From assembly GCA_011503125.2 (NCBI GenBank), contig WWBZ02000016.1, forward strand, positions 1,054,001 through 1,118,000: a DNA stretch of 64,000 nucleotides. Direction: 5' to 3'. Shown here piece after piece: positions 1 through 13,240 of this stretch. Made by a program: the position numbers and the translations under genes. The notes under the pieces were generated by a model. The model made no database searches. It worked only from the letters and a program-made list of their open reading frames with translations, and was not told the origin of the DNA. This DNA is from Botryosphaeria dothidea (lineage: Eukaryota > Ascomycota > Dothideomycetes > Botryosphaeriales > Botryosphaeriaceae). Position 1 is the stretch's first letter; each line of letters opens with the position of its first letter.

Positions 1-1
1 T

Positions 2-280
2 ATGGATAAGTTCACAGAAGCTTTGCCGCTATGGCAGCAAGTCGTCAAGGTGAAGAGGGAAACGTTGCCCGAGCACGACAAAACCCGTCTGGAGTCGGAG
101 GAGACATTGAGCAACTGTCTTTACAAGACTGGAAGACTGAAAGAGGCACATCGGTTGTTTAGTCACGTACTCAAGTACAGAGAGGAGAACAAAGCCACAT
201 CGCCGGAAGACTACAAGGATACCTTGGAGTTAATTGCGGAGGTGGAGAGCGCTATGGAAGCCGAAAAAGTGAAGACCTGA
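2..280 (+). CDS. C-terminal end of a TPR (kinesin light chain-like) protein, partial
   Basis: The reading frame is already open at the left edge and stops at 278-280, so only the last 92 or so residues are present. They form two helical hairpins of the kinesin-light-chain TPR type: a segment resembling EALPLWQQVVKVKRETL, then SNCLYKTGRLKEAHRLFSHV, spaced by about 42 residues as expected for this TPR subclass. Such repeats bind peptides or proteins; in fungi they often sit at the C terminus of large NACHT- or kinase-linked proteins, but the upstream domains lie outside the window, so no function is assigned. The ATG at 2-4 is probably an internal methionine. Convergent with the tea1-like gene to the right. 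Confidence 0.7.
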   Translation: MDKFTEALPLWQQVVKVKRETLPEHDKTRLESEETLSNCLYKTGRLKEAHRLFSHVLKYREENKATSPEDYKDTLELIAEVESAMEAEKVKT

Positions 281-1476
281 GCACTACTTCCGTTGTACAT
301 ATGTACATACAATCAGATAGAAACACTGCATGGATGGATCAGTCCTCGCCTACTTGTTTTTTCTGTCTTTTGAAAAGCGTTAAGCAACACCCTATAGATC
401 ACTATCCTCACGTCATGGGCGTAGTCAATTCCCATGTAAAGAAAGACCTGAATTTAACACACTCACCAATCCATCGTACAAAAGTCCCTCCATGCTCACA
501 TGCACCGTCCCGCCTCAGCATTTAATAGTACACACTACGAGGTCCGTCTCCTCTGATCACCCATCCACCACGGAAGTCGCTCGTCACCAAAATACAGGAA
601 AAACAGACGAAAACAAGCCAAATCAAAACGCAGCAGCTGACCATCTTCTCCCGACAGGAAGAGTACGATCCCCGCAGGTATAAGTCTCCCCTTCCACAAA
701 ATCACTCTCAGAGAAAAAAGCGGAATTCAACAAATCTGCGCTCTGCACATACAATCACGCAAGCACGACGAAAAGACAACTGAAAACAGGAAGAGGCGAG
801 CCCATTGAAGGGCCATAGCATCCATGGTATTTTCTCCACAACAACGCTTTGATGAGGACGAAGATGGGGCGGGGAAATAAGAAGAGGAAAAGAAAAAGGG
901 ACCACCAAGGGGTCCGAACCAGAAATAAAGTTAAAAGCAAAAATAAGCAACCCCGACGACGGGAAAACAGTACTATCCTTGGTAAACAGAGCAGGATTCA
1001 CCAGCTCTTTCCCATGCTGGAAGCGGGAATATGACCCGAGGTATAGAGAAGAGGAAAAAGGTATCTGTGCGAAAAAAAAAACACGAAAGCGAAGTAAAAA
1101 AAAAAGAAATGCAGCAAAATAAAATCGGAGCCTGAAAAACAAACTATAGGGGTACTAGGGGCACTAAACGACTTTCGCAGAGAAACGTGGGAAAGGGAAT
1201 CATGAAATAGTGAATAGGAAACAGTGTATCAAAAAAAGAACAGTGCAACTGTTGCACATGTCCGTAACATGACGACTTGCCATAGAAGGGCATCGATGAT
1301 GAACCGATGGCCAAAACAGAAAAGAAAAGAACTAACTTAATCGATCCATCATCGCAACGTCATGCCTGCTGTATATCCATGATCATGGCCGAAAAAAAAC
1401 ATGCACTGCCCAATTGCGCTCTTAAAATCCTCACATCAGCCATGTCACCTAGCGTGCCCCGCACCTAATCGTTCCA
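281..1476. other. Intergenic, convergent 3' ends
   Basis: About 1.2 kb between two converging genes. The plus strand is A-rich, with pure A runs near 1070-1083 and 1096-1105, which is T-rich in the sense of the leftward tea1-like gene and fits 3' UTR or terminator sequence. ORFs up to 144 codons on either strand have simple-sequence composition and no recognisable domain. Confidence 0.5.
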
Positions 1477-4400
1477 TTAGATCATCGCCGCGCCGCCTGG
1501 GCCAGGGCCGGTAGGAGACCCGGGTTGAACGCCGTTCATCGTTGCCACTGTGGGTGTTCTAGCATCGCTATCTGCGCTACGCTTGCGCTCATGGCTGCCT
1601 TGCGAGGCTGGTGACGGTTGCTTCTGAATCTGCGCCGACGACGGTTGGTTCGCATACTGCGTGGTTGGCTGGTCATCGTCCTCGTCGTCCAAATCAAGAC
1701 GCTTGCGCCAGGAGCCGAGACTCTCGCTGAAGTCCACATGCTCGGTTGTAGGAGTACGGTCGAAGTACGAGTTCTGGCTAAGGCGGTATGCCTTGTTGGT
1801 GCTCTCCCAATGTGAGCGCAATGACTCAAGTTCAGTTGCCAGGCTGTCCAGTGCCATCGAATTGCGTGTTGCAGCAGCAGCAGCGACCTGCCCGTTCGGA
1901 GGTGTAGCGGTGCGGTCGGTAACATCTGTGGCTTGGCTGTAGATACTTTCACCAGCGATGCTATCGTGCGATCGATGATGGCTGTGCCCTTGGGTATGAC
2001 CACTACCACCGTGTGATTGCATTACCATCTGGGACTGACGACGATAGTTGTCAACACTGTTCTCAAATTGATCGAGGAACATCTGGACACGCTGCTCAGC
2101 ATCCTTGGCGCGTTCTTCCAAAGCGGCCTTTTCGTGCTTGAGGTTCTCAATGTCTGTCTGTTGCTGGGCAGTAGAGTGTTGGAGTTGCTGAGCATGGCGA
2201 GAAGCAGTTTCTTGCTCGCGGCGAGCAGCTTCCAAATCTGTCTGCAGCTGAGAAATTTGGCCTTCGAGATGAGAAATCGAGTTCTTGAGAGTGGTTTGGA
2301 CGTTGGTCAGCTCTGAGCGCAGGGACTCACGCTCAGCCTCCCAGTCAGATGAGTCCTGATTGGGGCTGAGACCTCTTTGTTTGGCCCTGTCGAGCTCCTT
2401 CTCCAGCTCCGCGTTGGTTGCCTTATAGCGTTCAAGCTCAGACTTCATCTTGGTCAGCATCTTTTCAGTTCCACGCAGATATTTAACTGCCGCTTGATGA
2501 TCGTTGTGCAGCGCGGTGATCTTTTCTTCCCATTCTTTGCTGATCTCCGCCTCACGGCTCTCGAAGCTCGCACGCATCTCGTCGTGGGCCTTGAGGCTGG
2601 CGTCAAGCTGCTGTTCAAGCTCACGCACACGATTGAGTTCTGGTGTGCTGAACCGCGAGCCAGGGCTGTCAAGTGCCCGAGAGCGCCTGTGCTCCGCAGC
2701 GCTTGTGCTGATGCCACGCTCATCCAGCAAGTTCTTGAGGGTCTTGAGCTGTACTTCGTGGGCATTGCCTTCGAGCACCTGCCTCTCGAATTGCTGCTGT
2801 AACTCAGCCTTCTCTGATTGGAGTTGTTGCATTTCTCGCATAGCATTTTGGAGCTGCTTCCGGATGGAAAGACCTTCCCTGCTTGCCTGTTCCTGGAAGG
2901 TTTCCAAACCTGCGATCCGCTCCTCCGCGCGACGGAGTTTCTCCGAGGCATGGTCGGCAGCTTCTTGATTCTTCCGGACCATGGCGCTGGCAGCGTCGAC
3001 TTGTTGCTGAAGAATCTGGACTCTTTGGTCGGAAACGTCCTCATCAGCATCCTTATCGGTAGCCCGGGCGAGTCCATTGAGCACGGCCTCGCGATGCATT
3101 GCAGCCTCCTCAGCGTGTTTGGCGGCGATCTCTTCAGAATCTTTGAGACGGCGTGCAGTACTTTCAAGCTCTATTTTACTGTCCTCGTGCTCGGCCCGCA
3201 GCTTGGCAAGTGTTTGTTCGAGCTCTGTACGATAACTGCGCTCATCCTCCAGCTTCGATTCCAGCAAAGCAGCCTTGTCCGTCGATGCGGTGACGGCAGC
3301 GCGAAGAGATTCCAGAACACCAGAGTGGCTCTTGACATCTTCGAGAGCCCTTGAAAGTTTTCCAGAGAGTTCGGATTTGTCCACTGCAAGCATCTGAGCA
3401 GATGCTTTCGCTTCAGCGGACGACGCTGACTCCTCACGTGCAGCCTTCTCAGCCTCATGCAGCTCAGCCCTGAGGGATTCCAACTCCATCATAGTCCGTT
3501 GACGATAAGAATCGAGCTCACTCGCGCGCTTTTGTGCAGCCTCAGCCGTTTCTTCGGCGAGCCTACGCGTTCTCTTCTCCGCTTCGATTTCAACCAGGAG
3601 ACCATCGACACGCGAAGAAAGCTCAGTCTGGGCTGCAAGTGAAGCTGCAAGACGCCTGTTAAGATCATTCATGCGATCCATGTCTGGAGTCATGTTGCCA
3701 CGGTTGCCGTCGGGTTGCGGAGTTCCTGCTTGGCTGCCACCATGGGCTGCAAGTTTCGTTTTGGCGTACACGGCCTCGCCGATGGCGGCATCTCTTTGCT
3801 TCTCGATTTGGGCAATCTTATTGGCAGCTTCAACCGCTTGTGCATCAATCGAACTTTGCACCTTGGCGAGTTCGGCCCTCATTTTGATGAGAGCTTCCAC
3901 TAAAGGTTTGTCGTCGTCACCAAAGGCTTCCGCTGCTCTTTCATCAAGGACGGGGCTCGTTGATGCGTTCGCTTGGTAGCCAGCTTTGCGCGCCAAAGCT
4001 AATTCGGATGCAAGCCAAGCGTTTCGACTCCTTGCCGCCTCCAACTCTCGGACTATCTCTTCATTCTGCTGTTTCACGGCTGGTGAGGAGCCGATACCGC
4101 TATCGGTCGGTCGGTCTACTTCACGACTCGTTGAATGTTTGTGCTTGTGGCCTTCCATGGATCCGCGGGGAGAATCTTGCACAATGTTGTCCAATGATTG
4201 TTGGTGGCGGGTACGAGAATCAGCGCGCGTGGGCCCGCTCTTGACGGAATCGATAGACTGATTGTGATGATGAGGTGGTTTTGTTTGGACAGGACTGCGT
4301 AGTCCTCTGGGGCTTTGTCCTCTAGGACTTTGCCCCCTGGGACTCTGTCCTCTAGGACTCTGTCCTCTAGGGCTTTGGTCTCTCCCCTGATTCTGCATTG

Positions 4401-6427
4401 CACGAGCTGCTACACTCTGTGGCTCAGCATCCCGAGAGGAAGGACTGTCTCTGGTAACTGGCGACATTGTGTCTCTGTCAAACGCAGCGGCTCTTGCTGT
4501 ATCGACGGTAGGACCGAATCCACTTGCTTTGGTTGGTGTCTTGCTTCCCGGCCTGGCACCGTTTGGTCTAGGCTGAGGCGGCTGACCAGCTGGGGGCGGG
4601 CCAGATGACGGCGGAGGACCACCGGTTGCGCGAGGTAGAGGTAGTCGGGAGCCTGCACCAGGAACGCCGTTTTGTGGACTGCCGCTGACTGGGGGCCCTT
4701 CGGCAGGCCTGGCAGGCGGAGCACCCATAGGGCCGGCCATCATGCTTTCTCGACCTACTCGGCCTTGAGGTATTCCGGACTTCTCTCCAGCACTCATCTT
4801 CCGCACAGGTTGTCTTTCAGCAGAAGGAGCAGGGGACTGCTCACTTGATGGATATCTGATTTTCGAGGTGTCCAAAACATAGGCCAGGCTCAATTCGTTG
4901 CGATCCGGGGCCGAGGAACTTGGCTCGCCGGCCAGTACGACGATGTGCTTGCCATAGGAGGTCATGCTGTGGCCGGACCGCGGCGATGGTGAAGGACCCA
5001 TGTTCTGAAACATGTACCACCGACGAGATGTGATTTTGAAAGCGGCCAAATCACCAAGATCGGTACCTTCCCTAGTCCGGCCTCCGAAGACATACATGGT
5101 GTCATTGACGATAGCAGCCGCGTGGCCCTCTCGTGCAAGCGGAATGTAGCCGATGCAGTCAAGTTCGGACCAGGAATTCGTCTTATGATCGTACGCCCAA
5201 ACATCGCTAAACCAGTTCACGCCGTCCGTGCCACCAAACCTAGTAAGAGTTGTTTAGTCTTGGAGACAAGTGGTACTGCCGGCCACAACTTACAGATAGA
5301 GTTTATCGTTCCATGTTACAACGGAGTGGTTTGTTCTGGCAGGAGGGATCTGCCCTGGTGGCGGGCCGCCATCTGCGCTGTTCGGAATGAGAACTTCCCA
5401 TCGATTGTTCGGCACTTGCAGGGCATTCAAGTCGAACGCGACCAGGTCATTGAAGAAGAATCCCTCGACCTGACCGCCAAAAACGAATATCTTCGATCCT
5501 ATTATATTCAGTGTGTGACCGTAGCGGCCTGACGGCCGGGGTCCTGCCGGCAGGGCGCGCGACCATTGCTTCGTTGCTGTCCTGTGTCAGCCATGTCAGA
5601 CCGGGACACGGCGCGGAGCAAACATACAGGTATTCAGAAGATAAAGAGTGTCGTCGAGAATGTCGCCTTCGTCTAGCTTCGTATCTCCTCCGAACACGAT
5701 AAAGGCGTTTCCGACCAGTAAACTGGCATGCCCAACTCTTGGGCCTGGACCTTCTGAAGTTGTGGCGACTGGATGACACGCCATGTTCCCGGCGCCTGTT
5801 TCCGTCATCCACAAATCGCCTTTGACGGTGGTCCCGTTGACCAAGCCTCCCATGAGAAATATTGTGCCATCCTTGGACGCGGTCGAGTTAACAGCGGCGC
5901 CGTAGCGCGGGAACGGACTTGCGGCGGTAGTGAAGTTCAGACGACGTTGAGACCACGGGTAAGGCGATTCGGAGAGGCCGCGCGGTGGTGGAGCTTGCGA
6001 GGCACGCCCGTTCTGGCGGAGATGTCAGCATCAGCACGAATGTGTCGGTGGCCGCCTCCACCGCGATTGGGCAGTGGCGGAGGTAGTCGGCGCAGGTGTC
6101 AAAGGCTAAAATTTAAGTTACCTGAAGCTGGGAGTCGGATCGCTCCCGCATTTTGGTGGGTTCCGGGCTCGAGTTGTTGTCGGGGCCTTGCAGGGAGCTC
6201 AGGGAGTTATTTACAGAGGCAGTCGGCGTGGGCGTCTGGGCCTGCGGCGAGTTCCTGGCCTGTTCAGCCTCCCGCTGCTGCGCGGGGGCCCCAGGAGCTC
6301 CTCGCACGCCATTGGCGGTGGGTATGGACGACGCTGGCGGGCCATCGGACGAGGTGATGTTGCGCGACGCGGCAGGGAGCGCCGACGCGGGCTGCTGCTG
6401 CTTCTTGGACTTGAAAAGGAACGACAT
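1477..6427 (-). CDS. teaA: Kelch-repeat cell-end polarity protein, Tea1/TeaA family
   Basis: Exons 6427-6122, 6012-5628, 5576-5294 and 5239-1477 join in phase to 1,578 residues. A short Ser/Pro-rich start is followed by about six kelch blades (roughly residues 105-430; visible signatures IFLMGGLVNGT, FIVFGGDT, IFVFGGQVEG, LYLFGGTDGVNWFSDVW, MYVFGGRT). Next comes a disordered Pro/Ser region with a fivefold QSPRG repeat, then a very long coiled coil (about residues 700-1490). This kelch-plus-coiled-coil layout is that of fission yeast Tea1 and Aspergillus TeaA, which ride microtubule plus ends and mark growth sites at hyphal tips. The protein is longer than S. pombe Tea1 (about 1,150 residues), mostly from the disordered linker. 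The start ATG at 6427 is the first in the frame; introns are 109, 51 and 54 nt. Confidence 0.9.
4303..4377 (-). repeat. 15-nt coding minisatellite, five QSPRG units
   Basis: Five consecutive 15-nt units inside the tea1-like gene encode QSPRG five times (about residues 612-636). The units differ from each other mainly at synonymous positions (CAG/CAA, AGT/AGC, CCT/CCC, AGA/AGG, GGA/GGG). Each unit holds an SP dipeptide, a possible proline-directed kinase site. Confidence 0.9.
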
Positions 6428-7721
6428 GGGCGGCAGCGGGGCCTGGGGGCCGGTCGCAAGGTGGTGAGGCCAACGATGGACCGGCTATCTGGACATCCAG
6501 ACGCAGGGCGGGCGGAGTGAAAGGAGGACTTCCGAGCGGTGGTGGTGATGGACGCTGGGGGTCAAGGACCAGATGTCTTGAAGCGGATGGCGGCCGCACA
6601 TGAATCGCGTCTGTGCGCACGTTTCCGCAGCAGTGGAGGGTGGCAGGTCCGCTGTTGGTGACGGCGGAGCGAGAGATTGGCGTTCGGGGATGGGGTTGAA
6701 ATCCTGAGACAGCGTACAGAGGACACGGGAAGGGGGTCGGCGCTGGGCTGCAAGAGGCCTCGCGCACACTGGTGGTGCTCGGTGGGCGTGGGATGCAACA
6801 ACAACGACGAGCGCCCTTTTAGCGCAGCAGAAATTCAAAGGGCGCAAAAAAGCAGGGCTCAAGGACGTCGTTATACCCGCCTGGTCCCTGAGGCGGCCAT
6901 GGTGATCTCCACAGAGTCATGCCAAACGCCCAAAATTGCTGCTCGACGGCCGACGCACCTCGTCTCTGCCTCATCCAGCGCCGCCCGGCTTCCCCTGAGG
7001 ATCTGCGCTTAGCAGCGCCTCGGCCGCCCTGCCATTGGCCACCCGCGATCGGAGCACGCATGGCCGCGAGCCCTGCGGAGGTGCGTCATGCCGCCGTGCT
7101 GCTGGCCAGCAAAAAGCACAGCGCCGACGCGTCCCAGAAGGGGCAGGAATGCGTGTGCGCCGTTGTCTCATGTGTACATTCCAGGCGAGCACGTCGTTGC
7201 GCAAGCTTTCGATGGAGCGTGCACCCCGCAGCCGCCTGCCGGCAGCGCGCCGGCACCTGGCTGCGAGGGTGCGCTATCGAGTTTATCGTCCCGGCCGGGG
7301 TGGATTATTTTTGAGAAACGGCATGCATGGCGCGAGTGTCCGGGTCTCCTCCCGGCGTCCGCCACAATATAATACGTTGCCGCGGAGAATGTCGCGGCGG
7401 TCTCATCGCATCCTTGACCGGATTCTGCACTTTTGATGAGCTCTTTCCGTGGCCATGGATGCGGCTGTCAAGTGGGCGTCTCTGATTGGCTGGGCCGGTG
7501 TGCAGGGCGGTGAGCGTCGCGGCAGTATAGCAGTTGGCGGCCGGTCAAGCTAGCTCGCTCGACTGTCGGGCATGCAATGAGCAGGTGCTCCACGAATATC
7601 GCGTCGCTGCCTTCGCCGGTGAGCCTCTTCCACAACCACCCTTCACGCTCTTAAGCCCCACGAGCGCCTGACCACTACCGCGCTCGTCGCAGATGGGACC
7701 GTCAAGTTTCTGCTATCTGCT
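6428..7721. promoter_or_regulatory. Divergent promoter region between tea1-like gene and KOG1
   Basis: 1.3 kb of GC-rich sequence between two genes transcribed away from each other, so it must hold both promoters and 5' UTRs. A weak TATA-like stretch (ATATAATAC, near 7365-7374) lies about 350 nt before the KOG1 ATG. ORFs here are GC-rich shadows without domains. Confidence 0.5.
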
Positions 7722-10700
7722 ATGAGGGTTCTCACGCCAACCTCCGGGGCGAACAATCCTCAATCAAACGCCTTCCCATCCCCGCGCACAGCCGTCGCTG
7801 CTGGAAACAACCTACCTACCGGCTCGCGACCCGACCGACGCAGCAGCCTGGACGACGCACCGAGCCCGCGCTCATCGTCTGCCACCGGCACGCGTGAGCG
7901 CCGCAGCGAAACCATGGCCGAGCCCCGCGTAAACGGCGCCAACGGCTCCGCGCCCGCACGACCGATGATGCTGCGCGCAAAGAGCGACTTCGGCCCTCGA
8001 CACAACGAGCATCAAGTTCGCGACGAGGACGAACATGAGAATGGGGATGGAGAGTGGACTATTCGACACGGCTGGGAGACTCAGCTCACTTCCGAGGAAT
8101 ACCAGAACCTGTTGAGCTCTACGTTCTTCATGTACTTCACCGACAAGAAGCACGAGACAAACGGCAACCCCAAGGATGACAGCGAGATATACCCTCTCCA
8201 GGAATGGCGCATGAAGGACAGATTGAAGACCGTCTCGGCCGTACTCGCCCTTTGCTTGAACATCGGCGTCGACCCTCCGGACGTTATCAAGACAAACCCT
8301 TGCGCCAAGCTGGAGTGTTGGATTGACCCTACCGTCTCTACCGGTACGTCGGGTCACACCCCTATGAACAACATCGGAAAGGCTCTTCAGACGCAATATG
8401 AGCAGCTTAGCATGCGAACACGCTACAAGCTGTGCCTTGACCCAACTGTCGATGAGACGCGCAGGTATTGCTCGACATTGCGCAAGAATGCCCGTAATGA
8501 GCGTGTGCTTTTCCATTACAACGGTCATGGTGTTCCTAGGCCCACTTCATCTGGTGAGATCTGGGTCTTCAACAGGAACTACACCCAGTACATTCCCATC
8601 TCATTGTATGACCTACAATCGTGGCTCGGCGCACCTAGTCTTTTTGTGTACGACTGTTCCGATGCAGGCCTGATCATCCAAAACTTCAACAAGTTTGCTG
8701 AAAAGCACGAGCAAGAGAATGCCGAGTTGCTGAGAAGGGAGCCCAATGCTGAAATTATGGATTTCAGCGATTGCATTCATCTTGCGGCCTGCAGGGAAAA
8801 GGAAACCCTGCCCACTAATCCCGACCTTCCTGCTGACGTATTCACATCCTGCCTAACCACACCTATTGAAATGGCTGTTCGGTTCTTCATTCTGCAAAAC
8901 CCTCTTCCGACAGGCATTACCCTCCAGGATGCGGCCAACATCCCAGGTCGTGTTTCAGAAAGGCGCACTCCGATTGGCGAGCTCAACTGGATTTTTACTG
9001 CCATCACTGATACTATTGCATGGAATTCTTTATCAAAGCCTCTCTTCAAGAAGCTTTTTCGGCAGGATCTCATGGTCGCGGCCCTTTTCCGAAACTTCCT
9101 CCTGGCGCAACGTATCATGAGAGTCTATCACTGCCATCCTCAATGTTACCCTGAAATCCCTGAGACTCACGACCATCCACTCTGGAAGAGTTGGGACCTT
9201 GCGGTGGAAATGATACTTGCTCAGCTCCCCAATCTGATTGCTGCCGAGCGCGGAGAGAAGCAATACGAATACCAGCATTCCAATTTCTTTGCCGAGCAGC
9301 TGACCGCTTTCGAGGTCTACCTCGATCAAGGCGGTGCAATGGAGCAAAGGGTACCCGAGCAGCTTCCTATCGTCCTGCAGGTCCTCCTGAGTCAAGTCCA
9401 TCGTCTGCGTGCCTTGATACTGCTCAGCAAGTTCCTCGACCTTGGCCCCTGGGCCGTGAACCTGGCGTTGAGCATCGGCATTTTCCCTTACGTCCTGAAA
9501 CTATTACAATCGCAAGCCATGGAACTCAAGCCTGTCATGGTTTTCATCTGGGCTCGCATCCTGGCAGTGGACCAATCCTGCCAGACGGATCTTTTGAAGG
9601 ACAATGGGTACACATATTTCATCAGCATCCTCAACCCCAACTCAGGCATCCCTATTGGAAACCAGAGCGAGCACCGCGCTATGTGCGCATTCATCGTGGC
9701 CATGTTCTGTAAAGACTTCCATCAAGGTCAAGTCGTCTCACTGAGCCCTGAGGTTTTCGAGAGCTGCCTCGGCCATCTTGGAGATCTTCACAACCCTCTT
9801 CTACGGCAGTGGTCATGTCTTTGTCTAAGCATGCTTTGGGTCGATTACCCCGAAGCTAAGTGGACTGGTATCCAGGTCCAGGCACACCAACGTCTGCTTT
9901 TCCTCAGAACGGACCCAGTTGCTGAAGTCAGAGCCTCCATGCTCCATGCGCTCACCACTTTCTTGGGTATTCCTGATGTCACGCCTCAAGTCGCACAGAT
10001 AGAGGAGTCGATTGCGGGCAACTTGCTCTTCATGGCTCATGACGGTAACAGCATGGTTCGGAAAGAGCTGCTCGTCTTCTTCTCTACATTTGTCGCTCGT
10101 TACGACAACAAATTTGTCGTCGCCGCCTTCAAACAACTACAAGAAGAGCGGAACGCGCTTCGAAAGCCGCACGACGGTGCAGACGTCAATGGTGATGCGC
10201 ACCTCATTGGAGCTCGGTCCAGTCCACAAGATGGTTCTGAGTCACCTGGTGGTTTGCCTCAGAACACTGTGTTTTCCGCAATGTGGAAGGATATCTTGAT
10301 CCTTTCCGTTGATCCTCACCCAGAAGTCGCGGACAATGCTTGCGTCATTGTTGACTATGTACTGAACGCAGTGCTGGAGTCGCCTCTCGCATCTTATGCA
10401 CAAGCTCTGATGGACGAGATTGCCCAACTCAGTGCCGAAGCTAAAAAGAAGGCGCCTCGTAGCTCATATGCTGACCAATCTCATTCCGTCCCACAACCGA
10501 CCAACCCGTCTACCCCCCCTAATTCGTCCAGGCAAGATGGCTTCCTATCTGCAGGAATGCGTAGAACCGCAAGTGTCGCTGCATCTCTAAAGAATCTAGC
10601 ATTTGGTTCGGGTCACTCAAGTACCGACAGCAGTCCAGTGAACACTATGAAGAGTCCGACTCGATCCAACACACTTGGGTCCCGTGGTCGAATTCCAAGC

Positions 10701-12172
10701 GAGTGGAACAGGCCACCGGACGAGAAGGACTCGATTCGCACGGCAGCGTCTTCAAACGCTCCTGATAAGGTGCCAACACCACGAACACACAGGCGGAGAA
10801 ATCTGAATCAGAAACCCAGCATACCACTTAAGAGCAAGTTTTTCGAGTGGTCAGCTGAATACTTCCGTGAACCACAGATGAAGCCAACTGAAGCGGACGA
10901 ACCTGGTAGCATGGACTACAACATGCGCTTGTGGCGTCGCAATCGTAACGACAAGATTATTGCAGAGACACAGCCTCTGAAAGAGGTTGCAGGGAGCAAC
11001 CGTTGGGATAAACCAAAGGGTTTCTTCAATAACGGCAGTCAGCCTGTGAAGATGTGCTTCCACCAGTTTGAGGAGCATCTGATTGTCACCGACGACAGCG
11101 ATACCGTTTGGTAAGCCAACCCCGCCAGCAAGATTCTTGAAGAAAGCTAGGCGTTAACGTGATGAGCAGTGTCTGGGACTGGGAGCGGCATACGCGTCTC
11201 AACCGGTTTTCCAACGGCAATCCGGTCGGATCTAAGATGACGGAAGTCAAATTCATCAACGAGGACGACCAAGCGCTGCTGATGACCGGCTCATCTGATG
11301 GCATAATCAAGCTCTATCGCGACTACGAGGACCCGAACAAGGTGGAGCTGGTATCAGCGTTCCGTGCTCTCACGGACCTTGTGCCGAGCAACAGATATGC
11401 TGGACTCGTCTTCGACTGGCAACAGGGGCGTGGCCACATTCTAGTCGCTGGTGACGTTCGCGTCATCCGCGTGTGGAACGCCGGAAGCGAGACATGCACC
11501 CAGGTACGTTCTACTCGATCGCTAACGGTCGTCGCCTGGCACTGATTGAGATATCAGGATATCAATGCGCGCTCGGGTTCATGCATTACCTCGCTTACTT
11601 CTGACCAAGTCGAAGGTCAGGTGTTTGCCGCTGGCTTCGGCGACGGTGCAGTGCGCATCTACGATCAGCGCATGGAGAAGAAGCGCGAAATGGTGAAAGT
11701 GTGGAAGGAGCACAAGCAATGGATCACTAACATCCATCTCCAGCGCGGTGGTCAACGTGAGCTGGTCAGTGCATGTCGCGATGGCGAGGTCAAACTGTGG
11801 GACATCCGCATGGACCACAGTGTCAAGACCATTCAGGCAACCAAGGATACCCTCAGAAGTTTGAGCGTGCACGAGCATGCTCCGGTCTTCGCAGTGTAAG
11901 CTTCATGACTCTGTAATTGCAACGCTCCGCTAATCGATAACAGTGGTTCCGAACGCCATGTCGTCAAACTTTTCAACCTCAACAGCGGCAAGCACCTGTC
12001 CAACTTTGAGCCGTACACCGGCTTCTTGCAAAACAAACGGTTCACGCCGATTTCGACAACTGCCTTCCACCCTCACCGGATGATGATCGCGGGTTCTGCG
12101 CTGCAAGACACGCACGTCAACATTTACGAGTGCAGCGGCCTGGGCAACTACGGCGAGGGCGATCGCGAGTAA
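7722..12172 (+). CDS. KOG1: TORC1 scaffold subunit KOG1/Mip1/Raptor
   Basis: Exons 7722-11110, 11170-11503, 11558-11895 and 11944-12172 join to 1,429 residues. After a disordered N terminus comes the Raptor N-terminal caspase-like domain, with HYNGHG near residue 265 and YDCSDAG near 310, the two most conserved blocks of the family. A HEAT-like middle follows (about 480-880), then a Ser/Pro-rich linker, then C-terminal WD40 repeats (from about 1,125: VCVWDWE, VRVIRVWNAG, VRIYDQRM, VKLWDIRMD, VVKLFN). Raptor recruits substrates to TOR kinase and ties growth to nutrients at the vacuole. Introns are 59, 54 and 48 nt, and the WD40 part carries all three. The length is close to that of Mip1 and Raptor (about 1,300). 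Confidence 0.96.
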
Positions 12173-13240
12173 TTTCGTGTTGTGTCAGTCCGCTGACTCG
12201 ACGTTCTTTTTACTTTTCTTTTGAGGAAGATGAGCTTTTGGGCTATCTCGGGACTTTTCAATTTTCTCTCACTTAGCTTAGGGTGCGCTGCAGCCATTTG
12301 GCTTCTTCATTTTCTGGGAGCGGCTCATTCATCACGGTCTGCATAGTTGCATTCGATGGTTTGTACCATAGCGATGGCGTCTACGGGTTTAATAGTAATG
12401 ACGGGAAAGATGGTGATATGGTTCGAAGGGAAGGGGGAAGGGTTTATTTACTTTTGCCCTGCTGCTCTTTTGCTTCTTTTGGAGCGTGATCTGAAGTTTT
12501 GATAAGGCGGAGGAATCGTGGAAAGTTTGACTGCTTTGAAATCAATGTCTCAAGCTCGTGCCGTCGGTGTCTGCATACAGTGACCCTTGGGACGGTGAGT
12601 GGTGGTTTTGCGTCTTGAGTCACTAGTCGGGTGAGCTCACGGCGTTCGTACGAATATATCCCTGCGATGGATCGCCACAACGTGATCATGGAAAATAGGA
12701 AGAAAAGGCGATCTTCTAGACGTGAAGGAACATGTCTTATCCATACGCTCAAGTCAAAAGAAAAAGATGCTTGCTTGCGTCCACATTTTGGCTTGTAGTC
12801 ACTACTGAAAGTCTTCAGGACGTCATACGCCGCCCGAAAAGTATTGGCCGCTTCAATGAACGGCCCTGAGGCTGGAAGCCGGTATAAAGACAGAGTATCA
12901 GATTAACTTGGACTTTAAAACGGCCGTCGTCTCCCTCGTGGTCCAGTACGGTTCAATGTCTTCTAATTTTGCGTTCTCAGGCCTCAAGGGCCCGGCAGAT
13001 CATAGGTAGGTAGAGCGCGCATGCTTGAGCCTGGGGCGACGGGCGGGAGATGGGCCGGGCGAGCACCCCACCACGTCACCCCGCCTCGTCGCCGAAGCGG
13101 AATTTTCGACTCATACTACCAACAACCGCCGCCGTCACTCCACACCCGCTTCGGTCACCGCACCTCGAGGACCGTGCTATATATTCCGCACCGCATTCGC
13201 CCTCCGTCGGCCCGTGATTTCGACCGCAGAATAATCCGCA
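12173..13240. other. KOG1 3' region and aspartyl-tRNA synthetase promoter
   Basis: 1.07 kb without a supported gene. The left part is the KOG1 3' flank. The right part should be the promoter of the next plus-strand gene, with a TATAAA at 12883-12888 and a TATATATT at 13178-13185. Confidence 0.45.
13178..13185 (+). promoter_or_regulatory. TATA-like element before the aspartyl-tRNA synthetase gene
   Basis: TATATATT lies 56 nt upstream of the ATG at 13241, in a GC-rich setting where it stands out. Its distance to the start codon would leave a very short 5' UTR, so its role is uncertain. Confidence 0.3.

Noticed and set aside
708..1142. 144-codon minus-strand ORF rich in Phe and Leu
   Set aside because: Reads through A/T homopolymers; looks like a transmembrane protein only because of poly-T.
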